Below are positions 25,656 to 32,463 of a stretch of DNA of 32,463 nucleotides, piece after piece (the stretch's first letter is position 1; each line of letters opens with the position of its first letter). The notes under the pieces are model-generated. The model was not told the origin of the DNA. It did not search any database and was given only the letters and a program-made list of their open reading frames with translations. Location of the stretch: positions 1 through 32,463 of the forward strand of contig JAFIEN010000007.1 in assembly GCA_020832515.1 (NCBI GenBank), given 5' to 3'. Origin of the DNA: Rubellimicrobium sp. GTDB lineage: Bacteria > Pseudomonadota > Alphaproteobacteria > Rhodobacterales > Rhodobacteraceae. The translations under genes and the position numbers were made by a program.

Positions 25656-27200
25656 TCAGCCTTCTTCCGTGCCGATCATGAAGCACTGTGTGCCTGCGGC
25701 CTGAAGCCTGCGGCAGGCCAGATCGGCGTTCTCGCGCGTCAGCCCCATGATGTTGGCGTCGAACCCGCCCGACCGCTGCACGACCCGGCGCAGGCCGCCG
25801 TCCAGGGTTGTGGCCTCGGTCAGTGCGACCTGAAGCAGAACCCGCTCGGCTTCGTTCCGCGAGGGGTAGCGGCCGATGTTGATGCCCCAGTGCCGCCCGC
25901 CCGAAGTCGAGATGCGGGCCACGACCTCGGCCTCGGCCGAATGGGCGATGCCGGCGGCGGGGGCGATTGCGGCGGCGGTCATGATGATCTCGGCCGGGCG
26001 TGCTTCGGGGGTGACGACGGCTTCGTCGATCCCCAGCGCGGCCAGCGTCTCGGGCTGGGCGTCGGGCGTGCTGACCGACGGCACGGGCGGCTGGCCCGAG
26101 GCGGCCACCTGCGTGACTTCGGCCAGCAGCGATTCGATGAAGTCCGTCGAAACCGCCGAGGCAACGACGGCGGCCGCAACCTCGCCTGTTGGTCGGGGAA
26201 TGGGGCGCAGGCTTTGCTGCACCTGCCCGGTCACCCGGATGGTGCGCGCTGCACCGCCCTGCGCGACTTCGTCCGTGGGGGCGGCGGGCGCGGCTGCGAC
26301 CAGATCGGGCTGTCGGGCGGGCTGGCTTGGGGCCGCCGGCGCGCCGGGTGCCTGTGGCGGCCGGACCGGTGCATTGGCATTCGCGCGCTGGAAGCCAAGG
26401 TCCAGAAGCTCGACGATCCGCTGGGTCCGGTGCGCGATCGAGGTGCCGCCGAAGACCGTTGCGATGATGCGCACATTCCCGCGCTCGGCCGAGGCGACAA
26501 GGTTGTAGCCTGCGGCATTGGTGAAGCCGGTCTTGATCCCGTCCGCGCCCCGGTAGCTGTCCAGCAGGCGGGTGTTGGTATTGTTCACCTGCGCGATGCC
26601 CGCATCCGCCGTCCGACGCGAGAAGAGGTTGTAATACTGGGGAAAATCATAAATCAGGTGCCGCCCCAGGATCGACATGTCGCGTGCGGTCGAGAACTGC
26701 CCCTGCTGCGTCAGACCGTGCGCATTGAGGAAATTGGTATTGTTCATCCCCATCGCGCGGGCAGTTGCGTTCATGCGTTCGGCGAAGGCCGCTTCCGAAC
26801 CGGAAATGGCCACGGCGATGGCCGTCGCCGCATCATTGGCCGACCTGACTGCGGATGCGCGCAGCAGATAGCGCAGGCGAATCGTCTGGCCCGTGCGCAG
26901 GCCCAGCTTGGAAGGCGGCTGGTTCGCCGCCTCTGCCGTGATCCGCACGTCGGTATCGAGGGTGATCTCGCCGCGCGAGATGGCCTGAAACGCGACATAA
27001 AGGGTCATCATCTTGGTCAGCGAGGCCGGATGCAGCCGTGTGTCGGCGTTCTGGGCGTGGATCACCTCGCCGTTGCGGGCGTCCATCACCATCGCGGCGA
27101 AGGGGGCGGAATGTCCGACCACAGGCGCCAAGGATCCGGCGATGATGATGAAGAGTAGCAACAGCCCGATGCGGGCCGACTGAAACAGCCGACTGCTCAT
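25656..27200 (-). CDS. D-alanyl-D-alanine carboxypeptidase (PBP5-type) with C-terminal SPOR domain
   Basis: This 514-residue secreted enzyme has a signal peptide (hydrophobic residues 11-28, likely cut near GHS-AP). The penicillin-binding S11 domain has S60-x-x-K63 in HPASLTKMM, S120-A-N122 and K223-T-G225, so all three active-site motifs are intact. It should trim the terminal D-Ala of peptidoglycan stem peptides in the periplasm. A proline/alanine-rich linker (about 275-420) leads to a SPOR-like domain (about 430-510, WGINIGRYPSRNEAERVLLQ) that normally binds glycan strands lacking peptides at division sites. The C-terminal amphipathic anchor of classic PBP5 is absent, so SPOR may provide localisation. 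It appears monocistronic; GGGCAGAGA precedes the ATG. Confidence 0.92.
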   Translation of the reverse strand: MSSRLFQSARIGLLLLFIIIAGSLAPVVGHSAPFAAMVMDARNGEVIHAQNADTRLHPASLTKMMTLYVAFQAISRGEITLDTDVRITAEAANQPPSKLGLRTGQTIRLRYLLRASAVRSANDAATAIAVAISGSEAAFAERMNATARAMGMNNTNFLNAHGLTQQGQFSTARDMSILGRHLIYDFPQYYNLFSRRTADAGIAQVNNTNTRLLDSYRGADGIKTGFTNAAGYNLVASAERGNVRIIATVFGGTSIAHRTQRIVELLDLGFQRANANAPVRPPQAPGAPAAPSQPARQPDLVAAAPAAPTDEVAQGGAARTIRVTGQVQQSLRPIPRPTGEVAAAVVASAVSTDFIESLLAEVTQVAASGQPPVPSVSTPDAQPETLAALGIDEAVVTPEARPAEIIMTAAAIAPAAGIAHSAEAEVVARISTSGGRHWGINIGRYPSRNEAERVLLQVALTEATTLDGGLRRVVQRSGGFDANIMGLTRENADLACRRLQAAGTQCFMIGTEEG

Positions 27201-27387
27201 GTTCTCTGCCCTTTTTCTGCCTCAGGGTGCCGGATACATGCCCGCACACCTCAATTGATGCGCGAAAGCTAACATGATGCTCTGCTTTGGAAAACAGCAA
27301 AACGCGCACTGGCTGACGGATTGTTTCCCGATCGACACGGCAGATGTTGTGGACCTTGTGCGACCACGCCCCAGATCGCGCAATGTG

Positions 27388-28119
27388 TCAGGAATGCGGC
27401 ATGATTGTGGAGAGGGTGGACACAAGATCGGGCAGGTCGCGCAGGTTGTCGATCCGGCGGAACCGGGGGTGATCCTTCGGCTCTTCGGCATGTTCGAGCG
27501 CCCAGGTCAGATCGTGGGGCACATGCACGCCCCACCCCCCGGCCCGAAGCGCGGGGATGACGTCGGATTTCAGCGAATTGCCCACCATCATCGCCGGACC
27601 CGGCCCGTGGCGGGCAAAGACGCGGGCATAGGTCGCGGTGGTCTTGTCGCTGACGATCTCGACCGCGTCGAACAGGTCGCCCAGCCCCGACTGCGCCAGC
27701 TTGCGTTCCTGATCCAGCAGGTCGCCCTTGGTGATCAGGACCAGCGCGCCGCGCTCGGCCAGCGCCTCGATCGCCTCGCGCGCATGGGGCAGCAGCTCGA
27801 TCGGATGGGCCAGCATCTCGCGCCCGGCCTCCATCAACTCGGCGATCACGCCGGCGGGAACGCGGGCCTCTGTCACCTCGATGGCGGTTTCGATCATCGA
27901 GAGCACGAATCCCTTGATGCCGAATCCATAGTGGCCAAGGTTGCGTCGCTCAGCCGCAAGAAGGCGCTCATGCAAGTGGTCGGGGTCGGCATGATCGGCA
28001 AGCAGGCCCGCGAAACGGTCCTGCGTGAGCTTGTAGAAGCGTTCGTTGTGCCAGAGCGTGTCATCGGCGTCGAAACCGATGGTCCAGCGGGGCGGATCGG
28101 GCAGCCGGTTTCGGGTCAT
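27388..28119 (-). CDS. HAD family hydrolase
   Basis: This 243-residue cytoplasmic hydrolase has motif I as [10 protein letters not shown] (about 18-27), with Asp in place of the usual Gly after the second catalytic Asp. Motif II is ITKGD, and motif IV is [13 protein letters not shown]. The helical cap between motifs I and II resembles the YjjG/haloacid dehalogenase group. It likely dephosphorylates a small metabolite; no substrate can be named. It is read away from clpS across an 87-base spacer, and its 3' end is 187 bases from the carboxypeptidase start. That gap shows no gene and only a weak promoter. Confidence 0.86.
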   Translation of the reverse strand: MTRNRLPDPPRWTIGFDADDTLWHNERFYKLTQDRFAGLLADHADPDHLHERLLAAERRNLGHYGFGIKGFVLSMIETAIEVTEARVPAGVIAELMEAGREMLAHPIELLPHAREAIEALAERGALVLITKGDLLDQERKLAQSGLGDLFDAVEIVSDKTTATYARVFARHGPGPAMMVGNSLKSDVIPALRAGGWGVHVPHDLTWALEHAEEPKDHPRFRRIDNLRDLPDLVSTLSTIMPHS

Positions 28120-28134
28120 GGGGCCAAGAGGCTC

Positions 28135-28164
28135 TTTTCAGGGCGGACAGGCGGATTATATAAC
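28135..28164 (+). promoter_or_regulatory. candidate clpS promoter
   Basis: TTTTCA (28135-28140) and TATAAC (28159-28164) are spaced by 18 bases in an AT-rich island (GATTATATAAC) of the divergent HAD/clpS spacer. The transcript would begin near 28171 and leave a leader of about 35 bases. Confidence 0.42.
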
Positions 28165-28206
28165 CGGGACGACCAAGGTCTAGTTCTGGAACGGGCGTGG
28201 CGCGGA

Positions 28207-28545
28207 ATGCAGGCGGACATCATCTCAATGGCGGATCGCCCGGAAGACGGCCCCGACTACGGGGTCAAGCTGGCCACGCGTGCCAAGACCAAGCGGCCGC
28301 CGCTCTACAAGGTGCTGCTTCTGAACGATGACTACACGCCGATGGAATTCGTCGTTCATGTGCTGGAACGTTTCTTCGGGATGAGTCATGCGCAGGCCTT
28401 CGAACTGATGCTGACGGTGCACAAGAAGGGCCTCGCCGTGGTCGGGGTCTTCTCCTACGAGATCGCCGAGACGAAGGTCGCGCTGGTGATGGACTTTGCC
28501 CAGCGCCACCAGCACCCGTTGCAGTGCACGATGGAAAAGGAGTAG
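28207..28545 (+). CDS. clpS: ATP-dependent Clp protease adaptor ClpS
   Basis: This 112-residue adaptor delivers N-degron substrates to ClpAP. After a disordered N-terminal tail of about 30 residues, the folded core has [20 protein letters not shown], in which the N-D-D residues bind the substrate alpha-amino group, then [20 protein letters not shown] and the ClpA-facing segment around [14 protein letters not shown]. Start choice is open: ATG 28207 gives 112 residues, and ATG 28228 (105 residues) has AGGCGG about eleven bases upstream. No clpA is in the window. The RsmC-like gene follows after 39 bases and may be cotranscribed. Confidence 0.94.
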   Translation: MQADIISMADRPEDGPDYGVKLATRAKTKRPPLYKVLLLNDDYTPMEFVVHVLERFFGMSHAQAFELMLTVHKKGLAVVGVFSYEIAETKVALVMDFAQRHQHPLQCTMEKE

Positions 28546-28584
28546 GGCTGCCGGGGTGACATACCCCCGCTTCCCTTGCCGCTG

Positions 28585-29568
28585 ATGGCCCGTTCCCGCA
28601 TTGCCACCGCCCTTGACGAGGGGCTGTTTCCCCTTCGCGAGGGAGAGGTCGCCGTGATGCGCCCGCCGGCGGGGATGGACCTTGCACCCCTTCCGCGCGC
28701 CGGACTGCGCATCATCCATACCTTCCGTCCCGATGCGGACTACTGGGAGGCGTCGGGCCTGCCTGTCACCGCCGAGGCCGGGCCGGCGGCATTGGCCGTG
28801 GTCTGTCTGCCCCGGTCCAAGGCATTGGGGCGCGGGATGGTGGCCGAGGCCTGCCGACTTGCCCCGATGGTCGTCATCGACGGACAGCGCGAGAACGGTG
28901 TCGACAGCCTCTGGCGCGAGATGCGCGAGAGGGTGGGGGACATGCCGGTCCTGGCGAAGGCGCATGGGCGGTTGTTCGTCCTGCCCGCCTCGGAGGCCTT
29001 CGCCGACTGGACCCTGACCGGGCCCGTTCGCGGCGAGGACGGGATGTTCACGCAGCCAGGCGTCTTTTCCGAGGGGCAGGCGGATCGCGGATCGGCGCTT
29101 CTGGCGCGCGCGCTTCCGGCACGGCTTCCGACGCGCATGGCCGATCTGGGTGCGGGCTGGGGGTATATCTCACGGGCGGTGCTGGCGCGCGAAGGGGTGG
29201 GGTCGCTCGACCTGATCGAGGCCGAGAAGCTTGCCCTTGATTGCGCGCGGCTGAATGTCGTCGATCCCCGCGCCGCGTTTCACTGGGCCGATGTGACGCG
29301 CCATGTGGCGAAGCCTGCCTATGACGGCATCGTCATGAACCCGCCGTTCCATCAGGGACGCGCCGCCCAGCCCGATCTTGGCCGCGCCTTCATCGCCGCC
29401 GCCGCGCGGATGCTGCAGCCCTCGGGCCAGCTCTGGATGGTCGCCAACCGGCACCTGCCCTATGAGGGGGCGCTCTCGGCCGCGTTCCGTCAGGTGACGA
29501 CCCTGGCCGAGGAGGGCGGGTTCAAGCTGTTCCACGCCACGCGCCCGATCGGGCAAGGCAAACGCTGA
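28585..29568 (+). CDS. class I SAM-dependent methyltransferase, RsmC-like (rRNA guanine-N2)
   Basis: This 327-residue protein has two halves, as in RsmC and RlmG. The first (to about 165) is a degenerate methyltransferase-like domain without a SAM motif. The second has the SAM loop MADLGAGWGYISRAVL (about 185-200), an acidic residue in LIEAEKLA, and the catalytic NPPFHQG motif that marks N2-guanine or N6-adenine methyltransferases of RNA. Methylation of 16S rRNA G1207 is the best guess from the domain plan. ATG 28585 is used; TTG 28576 is possible. It lies between clpS and an SDR gene on the same strand with short spacers (39 and 17 bases). Confidence 0.86.
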   Translation: MARSRIATALDEGLFPLREGEVAVMRPPAGMDLAPLPRAGLRIIHTFRPDADYWEASGLPVTAEAGPAALAVVCLPRSKALGRGMVAEACRLAPMVVIDGQRENGVDSLWREMRERVGDMPVLAKAHGRLFVLPASEAFADWTLTGPVRGEDGMFTQPGVFSEGQADRGSALLARALPARLPTRMADLGAGWGYISRAVLAREGVGSLDLIEAEKLALDCARLNVVDPRAAFHWADVTRHVAKPAYDGIVMNPPFHQGRAAQPDLGRAFIAAAARMLQPSGQLWMVANRHLPYEGALSAAFRQVTTLAEEGGFKLFHATRPIGQGKR

Positions 29569-29585
29569 CCTGTCAGGAGGCAGAG

Positions 29586-30389
29586 ATGTCCTTTTCCATT
29601 TCCGGCAAGACCGCCATCGTCACGGGCGCGGCGAATGGCGTGGGCCTTGCCATCGCGCGGCACTTCGTCGATCAGGGCGCCCGCGTCGTCTTCGCCGACC
29701 GCGACGAGGCAGCGCTCGAACGCGAGGCGGGCCAGATCGCGGGTGAGGATGGCCCGGCGCGCATCTTTGCGGGTAACCTGTCCGAGAAGCTGGCCATCGC
29801 CAACCTCATGTCGCTGACCATCGACGCCTTCGACCGGATCGACATTCTGGTCAACGCCGCCCGCCTTGTGGCCCTGTCGGACCCGTTCAACCCCGACGAC
29901 CAGACCGTCGAGGAGCTTTTGCAGCACAACCTGATGATCGCCCTGCGGATGTCGCAGGCCGCCGCGAAACGCATGATCAAGCAGGCCGAGGGGCGCGAGG
30001 ACGGGCCGCTGGGATCCATCGTCAACCTGTCCTGCATCGCGGCGCGGGTGACGCGGCCCGACCTGCTGGCCTATTCCGTGAGTTCGGCGGCGGTCGAGCA
30101 GATGACCCGGTCGCTGGCCGTGGCCTATGCGCCCAGGCGCATCCGGGTGAACGGGGTGGCCTTCGGCAGCGTGATGAGCAACCACCTGCGCTCTGTCCTG
30201 CGCGAGGATGATGACAAGCGCTCCGAGATCCTGTCCCACACGCCCCTTGGCCGCATCGCGAGCCCCGCCGAGGTCTCGGACGCGGTGCAGTATCTGGCCT
30301 CGGACGCATCGAGCTTTGTCACCGGGCAGATCATCACCGTGGACGGCGGGCGGACGCTGATCGACCCGGTGTCGCTTTCGGCGCATTAG
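29586..30389 (+). CDS. SDR family protein with altered catalytic residues
   Basis: This 267-residue Rossmann protein has the classical SDR nucleotide loop TGAANGVG at about 13-20, D38 after the second strand (suggesting NAD preference), and the C-terminal ASSFVTGQIITVDGG. The usual NNAG is NAAR (90-93). The catalytic triad is broken: Y163 is present, but the lysine four residues later is S167 (YSVSS), and the position 13 residues before the tyrosine, normally serine, is C150 (NLSC). Standard SDR proton relay therefore looks impaired; it may be a binding or regulatory protein, or use another chemistry. AGGAGG at 29576-29581 gives a strong start. It closes the clpS-methyltransferase run and is the last GC-rich gene before the island. 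Confidence 0.88.
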   Translation: MSFSISGKTAIVTGAANGVGLAIARHFVDQGARVVFADRDEAALEREAGQIAGEDGPARIFAGNLSEKLAIANLMSLTIDAFDRIDILVNAARLVALSDPFNPDDQTVEELLQHNLMIALRMSQAAAKRMIKQAEGREDGPLGSIVNLSCIAARVTRPDLLAYSVSSAAVEQMTRSLAVAYAPRRIRVNGVAFGSVMSNHLRSVLREDDDKRSEILSHTPLGRIASPAEVSDAVQYLASDASSFVTGQIITVDGGRTLIDPVSLSAH

Positions 30390-30548
30390 GGGGGGCATTG
30401 GTGGCAGTGAGCACCAACGACGGCGATGCGCGGGAAGCAGATGGTAGATGTGTCGCTTATCCAAGGAGATCGTCACGAACAGCGAACTCTCATTCTGCCA
30501 GATTGACGCTCGGAGGCGCCTTTCCAGACAACTTCCAAGCACGCAGAT
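30390..30548. other. junction between GC-rich chromosome and AT-rich island
   Basis: The 159 bases between the SDR stop and the DUF262 stop have intermediate composition. They hold only short frames without a family I can name, for example a 26-residue plus-strand frame at 30427-30507. I see no tRNA, attachment-site duplication or transposase end, although the right flank needed to recognise a duplication lies outside the window. Confidence 0.45.
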
Positions 30549-31616
30549 CTAGATGTGCTTCGACGGCTCTTTGAATACGTATTGTGAAAGTGAGGTTGCC
30601 CGCGCGACCCGGTTTGCCCTATCAGATGCGGCGCGAGCCACCGCGTTTGCATAATCAGCTACGAATCTGTCGAGATCGTGACGATCTTTAGCCTCAATTT
30701 TCAACGCGTCATCTACTGCCCTTTGGAATTCCCCGAGCTTGTTGGAGATTGCATCGCTAACATCTGCAGAAAATGGCAGCTCACGATGGCGAGCTGCAAT
30801 CTCTAGAAACAAAGTATAAAAGTCAGACTTCTTTCGCCATCTAGTGGCTTTAATGTTCGGTAGTATGATGGAAATAGTGGCAGCGGTTTTCGAAAAGACT
30901 TCAAATGCGTAATCTGCATCCTCAAATTCCTCTTCGTACAGTTGATAGAAGTGGTCAAGCTTATCCTTTTTGTTCTGCGGGCCGTGCATCCATGCAATGA
31001 GAAGTTCGCTGATAAACTCCTGATCACCCATCCTTCGCACTTCATTCGCAGTGAAAATGGCAGCTTCAGACCAATAGGGAATGTCATCGGATATGCGTTG
31101 TACCGCGCTTATGAAGCCGCCCCAATACGTCGAGTTTCTGAGCTCCTGCTCTGTAAGTGCGACAACATTCTTATTAAGGCGAGAGAAAATCCTCCTAATG
31201 CCCTCGTCATCCAGAGATTCTGGCAAAATTCGGGCGACAAATTTGTAGCCAAATATCGCTCTTCTTTCAGCTTCTGAAAGTTCGTCAAACTTTCTCCCTC
31301 TCCAGGCCTTATCGACGTCGTCTCCCTCCAACGCATATTCTCCAAGCACGAAACCCAGAACCGCTCGGACTCTCTGCTGACCATCAACCACAACGCTCTT
31401 TTCCGAGCCATCAGAGCTTGTCTTATCCTGCATATACAACTCGGGAATCGGAAAACCCCTGATTATCGTATCTATAAGGTATGATTGCTGCTTTCTCGTC
31501 CAGACCGCATTTCTCTGAAAGGGCGGCGACAATTCAAGTTCACCCGCAGATGATGATTTTTTGAACCAGCTAGTGGTTCTATGTGTGGTGTGTAGGAAGT
31601 TTTCTTCGGGGGTCAA
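30549..31616 (-). CDS. DUF262 domain protein (GmrS/ParB-like N-terminal type), no HNH domain
   Basis: This 355-residue protein has a DUF262 domain: PPFQRNAVW at 31-39, LIDTIIRGFPIPELYM at 47-62, the nucleotide-binding VVDGQQRVRAVLGF motif at 76-89, and FSRLNKNVVALTEQELRN at 144-161. DUF262 is the NTP-dependent half of GmrSD-type type IV restriction enzymes and of SspE, where it is joined to a DUF1524 HNH nuclease. No HNH motif is visible here; the C-terminal half is helical and charged. It starts with TTG at 31616, overlapping the stop of the upstream gene as TTGA, so its translation is coupled to that gene. The DNA is much more AT-rich than the window's other genes, suggesting transfer. A defence role is inferred. 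Confidence 0.85.
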   Translation of the reverse strand: MTPEENFLHTTHRTTSWFKKSSSAGELELSPPFQRNAVWTRKQQSYLIDTIIRGFPIPELYMQDKTSSDGSEKSVVVDGQQRVRAVLGFVLGEYALEGDDVDKAWRGRKFDELSEAERRAIFGYKFVARILPESLDDEGIRRIFSRLNKNVVALTEQELRNSTYWGGFISAVQRISDDIPYWSEAAIFTANEVRRMGDQEFISELLIAWMHGPQNKKDKLDHFYQLYEEEFEDADYAFEVFSKTAATISIILPNIKATRWRKKSDFYTLFLEIAARHRELPFSADVSDAISNKLGEFQRAVDDALKIEAKDRHDLDRFVADYANAVARAASDRANRVARATSLSQYVFKEPSKHI

Positions 31617-32257
31617 AGCGGTTCTCCGTCTTCAACTGGAATTTCGTTGCCATCTTGACTATACTCAAGATCGCTCAAAATTTTCTCATTTCTGATTTTC
31701 TCAATATTTTTCGCTTGATATTGTCGAAGGGCGTCAAAGTCTTTGTATATCCTCAACTTCACATCCCGTCCCTTTGTTGGTTCCATCTCAGTCATCAAGT
31801 CCAGAGCAGCTTGCCAATTTTTCCCGAAAGGCAGTATCGAAAGCATCCTATCAGCAGCGATGGTTCCCAAGAAGACAAAGTGTTTTCTATGGTCCTTGAT
31901 AGCTTCTGACGTCTCTCTTGATATCGAGCCAAGGGAAACGCTTTCCTTGCGGAGATGCCTCCACGATATGTTAAAGTAGTGCTCGCTTACCACGCCACAG
32001 TCGATGTCGCTCTTGATATCAAACTTCTTGAAATTCTTTGTTGGGTTCAGGCTGAATCCTAGCGCTCCACTTCCTGTAAGAACGACATCTCTAGCATCTA
32101 CATCAAGCAAGTCAGAGAGCGCATGCTTCCATTCAACCCATCGCTCCGCATCGCCTCCGAAACAGAAAGGAACTGGATCGAAAAGATGGCGAGAAACAAA
32201 CGACATGGGAGGCAGCCTAATGAGTTCCGACTTTAATTCGTCAATTGTGTTCACCAT
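31613..32257 (-). CDS. unknown protein with nucleotidyltransferase-like motif
   Basis: I do not recognise this 214-residue protein. It contains LTGSGALGFSL (60-70) followed by SDIDCGVVS (83-91). That is the order of the nucleotidyltransferase fold: a G-S pair (62-63), then D-x-D (D84, D86) on a strand. A third acidic residue for full catalysis is not obvious. The rest is helical and charged, with no membrane segment or signal peptide. It overlaps the DUF262 gene by four bases and must be expressed with it. Codon use is AT-rich like its partner. The start at ATG 32257 lacks a clear ribosome site; ATG at residue 18 is an alternative. It may be an abortive-infection style nucleotidyltransferase, but that is speculation. 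Confidence 0.7.
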   Translation of the reverse strand: MVNTIDELKSELIRLPPMSFVSRHLFDPVPFCFGGDAERWVEWKHALSDLLDVDARDVVLTGSGALGFSLNPTKNFKKFDIKSDIDCGVVSEHYFNISWRHLRKESVSLGSISRETSEAIKDHRKHFVFLGTIAADRMLSILPFGKNWQAALDLMTEMEPTKGRDVKLRIYKDFDALRQYQAKNIEKIRNEKILSDLEYSQDGNEIPVEDGEPL

Positions 32258-32321
32258 GCAGTTGATCTTTGATCCTGAAAGCTGGAGAGCGGATGTTGAG
32301 TGGAAGGTTAAATTCCTTCAT
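32241..32321 (-). CDS. possible small ORF overlapping the nucleotidyltransferase-like gene start
   Basis: A minus-strand frame of 26 codons runs from ATG 32321 (TTG 32333 adds four) to TGA at 32241-32243. It overlaps the next gene's start by 17 bases. The peptide begins MKEFNLPLNIRSPAF and is basic. GAGG lies three bases before the ATG, which is closer than usual. The frame is open further upstream to about 32390 without a start codon, so it could also be the remnant of a longer protein or chance. Confidence 0.25.
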   Translation of the reverse strand: MKEFNLPLNIRSPAFRIKDQLHGEHN

Positions 32322-32412
32322 CGCCTCTTGCAAGGTCCGTGATATTTGCGGCGCTGTGGTCTCAGCATTTAGGGCGGTTGCCCGTTACCCGCCACAATGG
32401 CCAGCTGGCTGC

Positions 32413-32463
32413 TTAGATTCCAGCTTCAAGTGCAACGGTTGATGTGAAGGCCGCGATTTCGTC
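32413..32463 (-). CDS. C-terminal end of a gene entering from the right edge
   Basis: Reading the minus strand inward from the window edge gives a 16-residue tail DEIAAFTSTVALEAGI and then TAA (32415-32413). It looks like ordinary coding sequence and has the same direction as the two island genes, so it may belong to the same cassette. A possible stem (GGCGG / CCGCC) lies 20-45 bases beyond its stop. The family cannot be told from so short a tail. Confidence 0.4.
   Translation of the reverse strand, partial: DEIAAFTSTVALEAGI

Noticed and set aside
30390-30548. Insertion-sequence remnant or attachment site at the island border
   Set aside because: No terminal inverted repeats, transposase motif or tRNA end could be recognised.
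32258-32342. Plus-strand 28-codon frame starting back-to-back with the nucleotidyltransferase-like gene
   Set aside because: Its ATG abuts the opposite gene's ATG, leaving no space for a promoter or ribosome site, and it overlaps the minus-strand small frame.

Overview
The window is high-GC chromosomal DNA with compact, overlapping genes. Its gene content is typical of an alphaproteobacterium of the Rhodobacterales (Rhodobacteraceae/Paracoccaceae/Roseobacteraceae): a yejABEF peptide importer, a membrane-anchored class I cytochrome c beside prephenate dehydratase, an MttB-family methyltransferase beside a dimethylglycine-demethylase-like flavoprotein, and two copies of a G/C-run hairpin ending in a TATTTG..GAAC..AAAG tail. 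The taxonomic call rests on recognising protein families and synteny, not on a marker gene. I found no tRNA, rRNA, CRISPR array or intact insertion sequence.

Layout. 1-5950: minus-strand operon yejA-yejB-yejE-yejF, a complete ABC importer for peptides or microcin C-like compounds. 6116-9143: cytochrome c (minus), pheA (plus), then a NADH pyrophosphatase (nudC) overlapping an SRPBCC gene (minus). 9269-11807: a 5'-nucleotidase/cyclic phosphodiesterase overlapping a HAD phosphatase (plus). 11822-11887: three stacked inverted repeats between convergent genes. 11886-16282: a TetR regulator, divergent from an MttB-family methyltransferase and an OYE-type iron-sulfur flavoprotein, with a perfect palindromic operator candidate between them. 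16283-16965: no convincing gene. 16966-21316: a sugar-epimerase-like protein, then adenine deaminase overlapping AMP nucleosidase, a two-step AMP to adenine to hypoxanthine route. 21311-23222: a glutathione transferase divergent from a WYL regulator, then an HU protein with a clear terminator. 23232-25649: two EamA transporters around a MarR regulator. 25656-28119: a PBP5-type carboxypeptidase with a SPOR domain and a HAD hydrolase. 28207-30389: clpS, an RsmC-like methyltransferase and an SDR protein that has lost two catalytic residues.

From about 30,540 to the right edge the DNA changes. It becomes much richer in A+T (25 of 60 bases G+C at 30781-30840, against 46 of 60 at 29101-29160). It carries two translationally coupled minus-strand genes: a DUF262 protein with the DGQQR motif but no HNH domain, and a small protein with a nucleotidyltransferase-like GSG...SDID motif. 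A very short open frame overlaps the start of the second gene, and the tail of another minus-strand gene enters from the right edge. This looks like the edge of a horizontally acquired accessory or defence island and is the best candidate here for an undescribed system.
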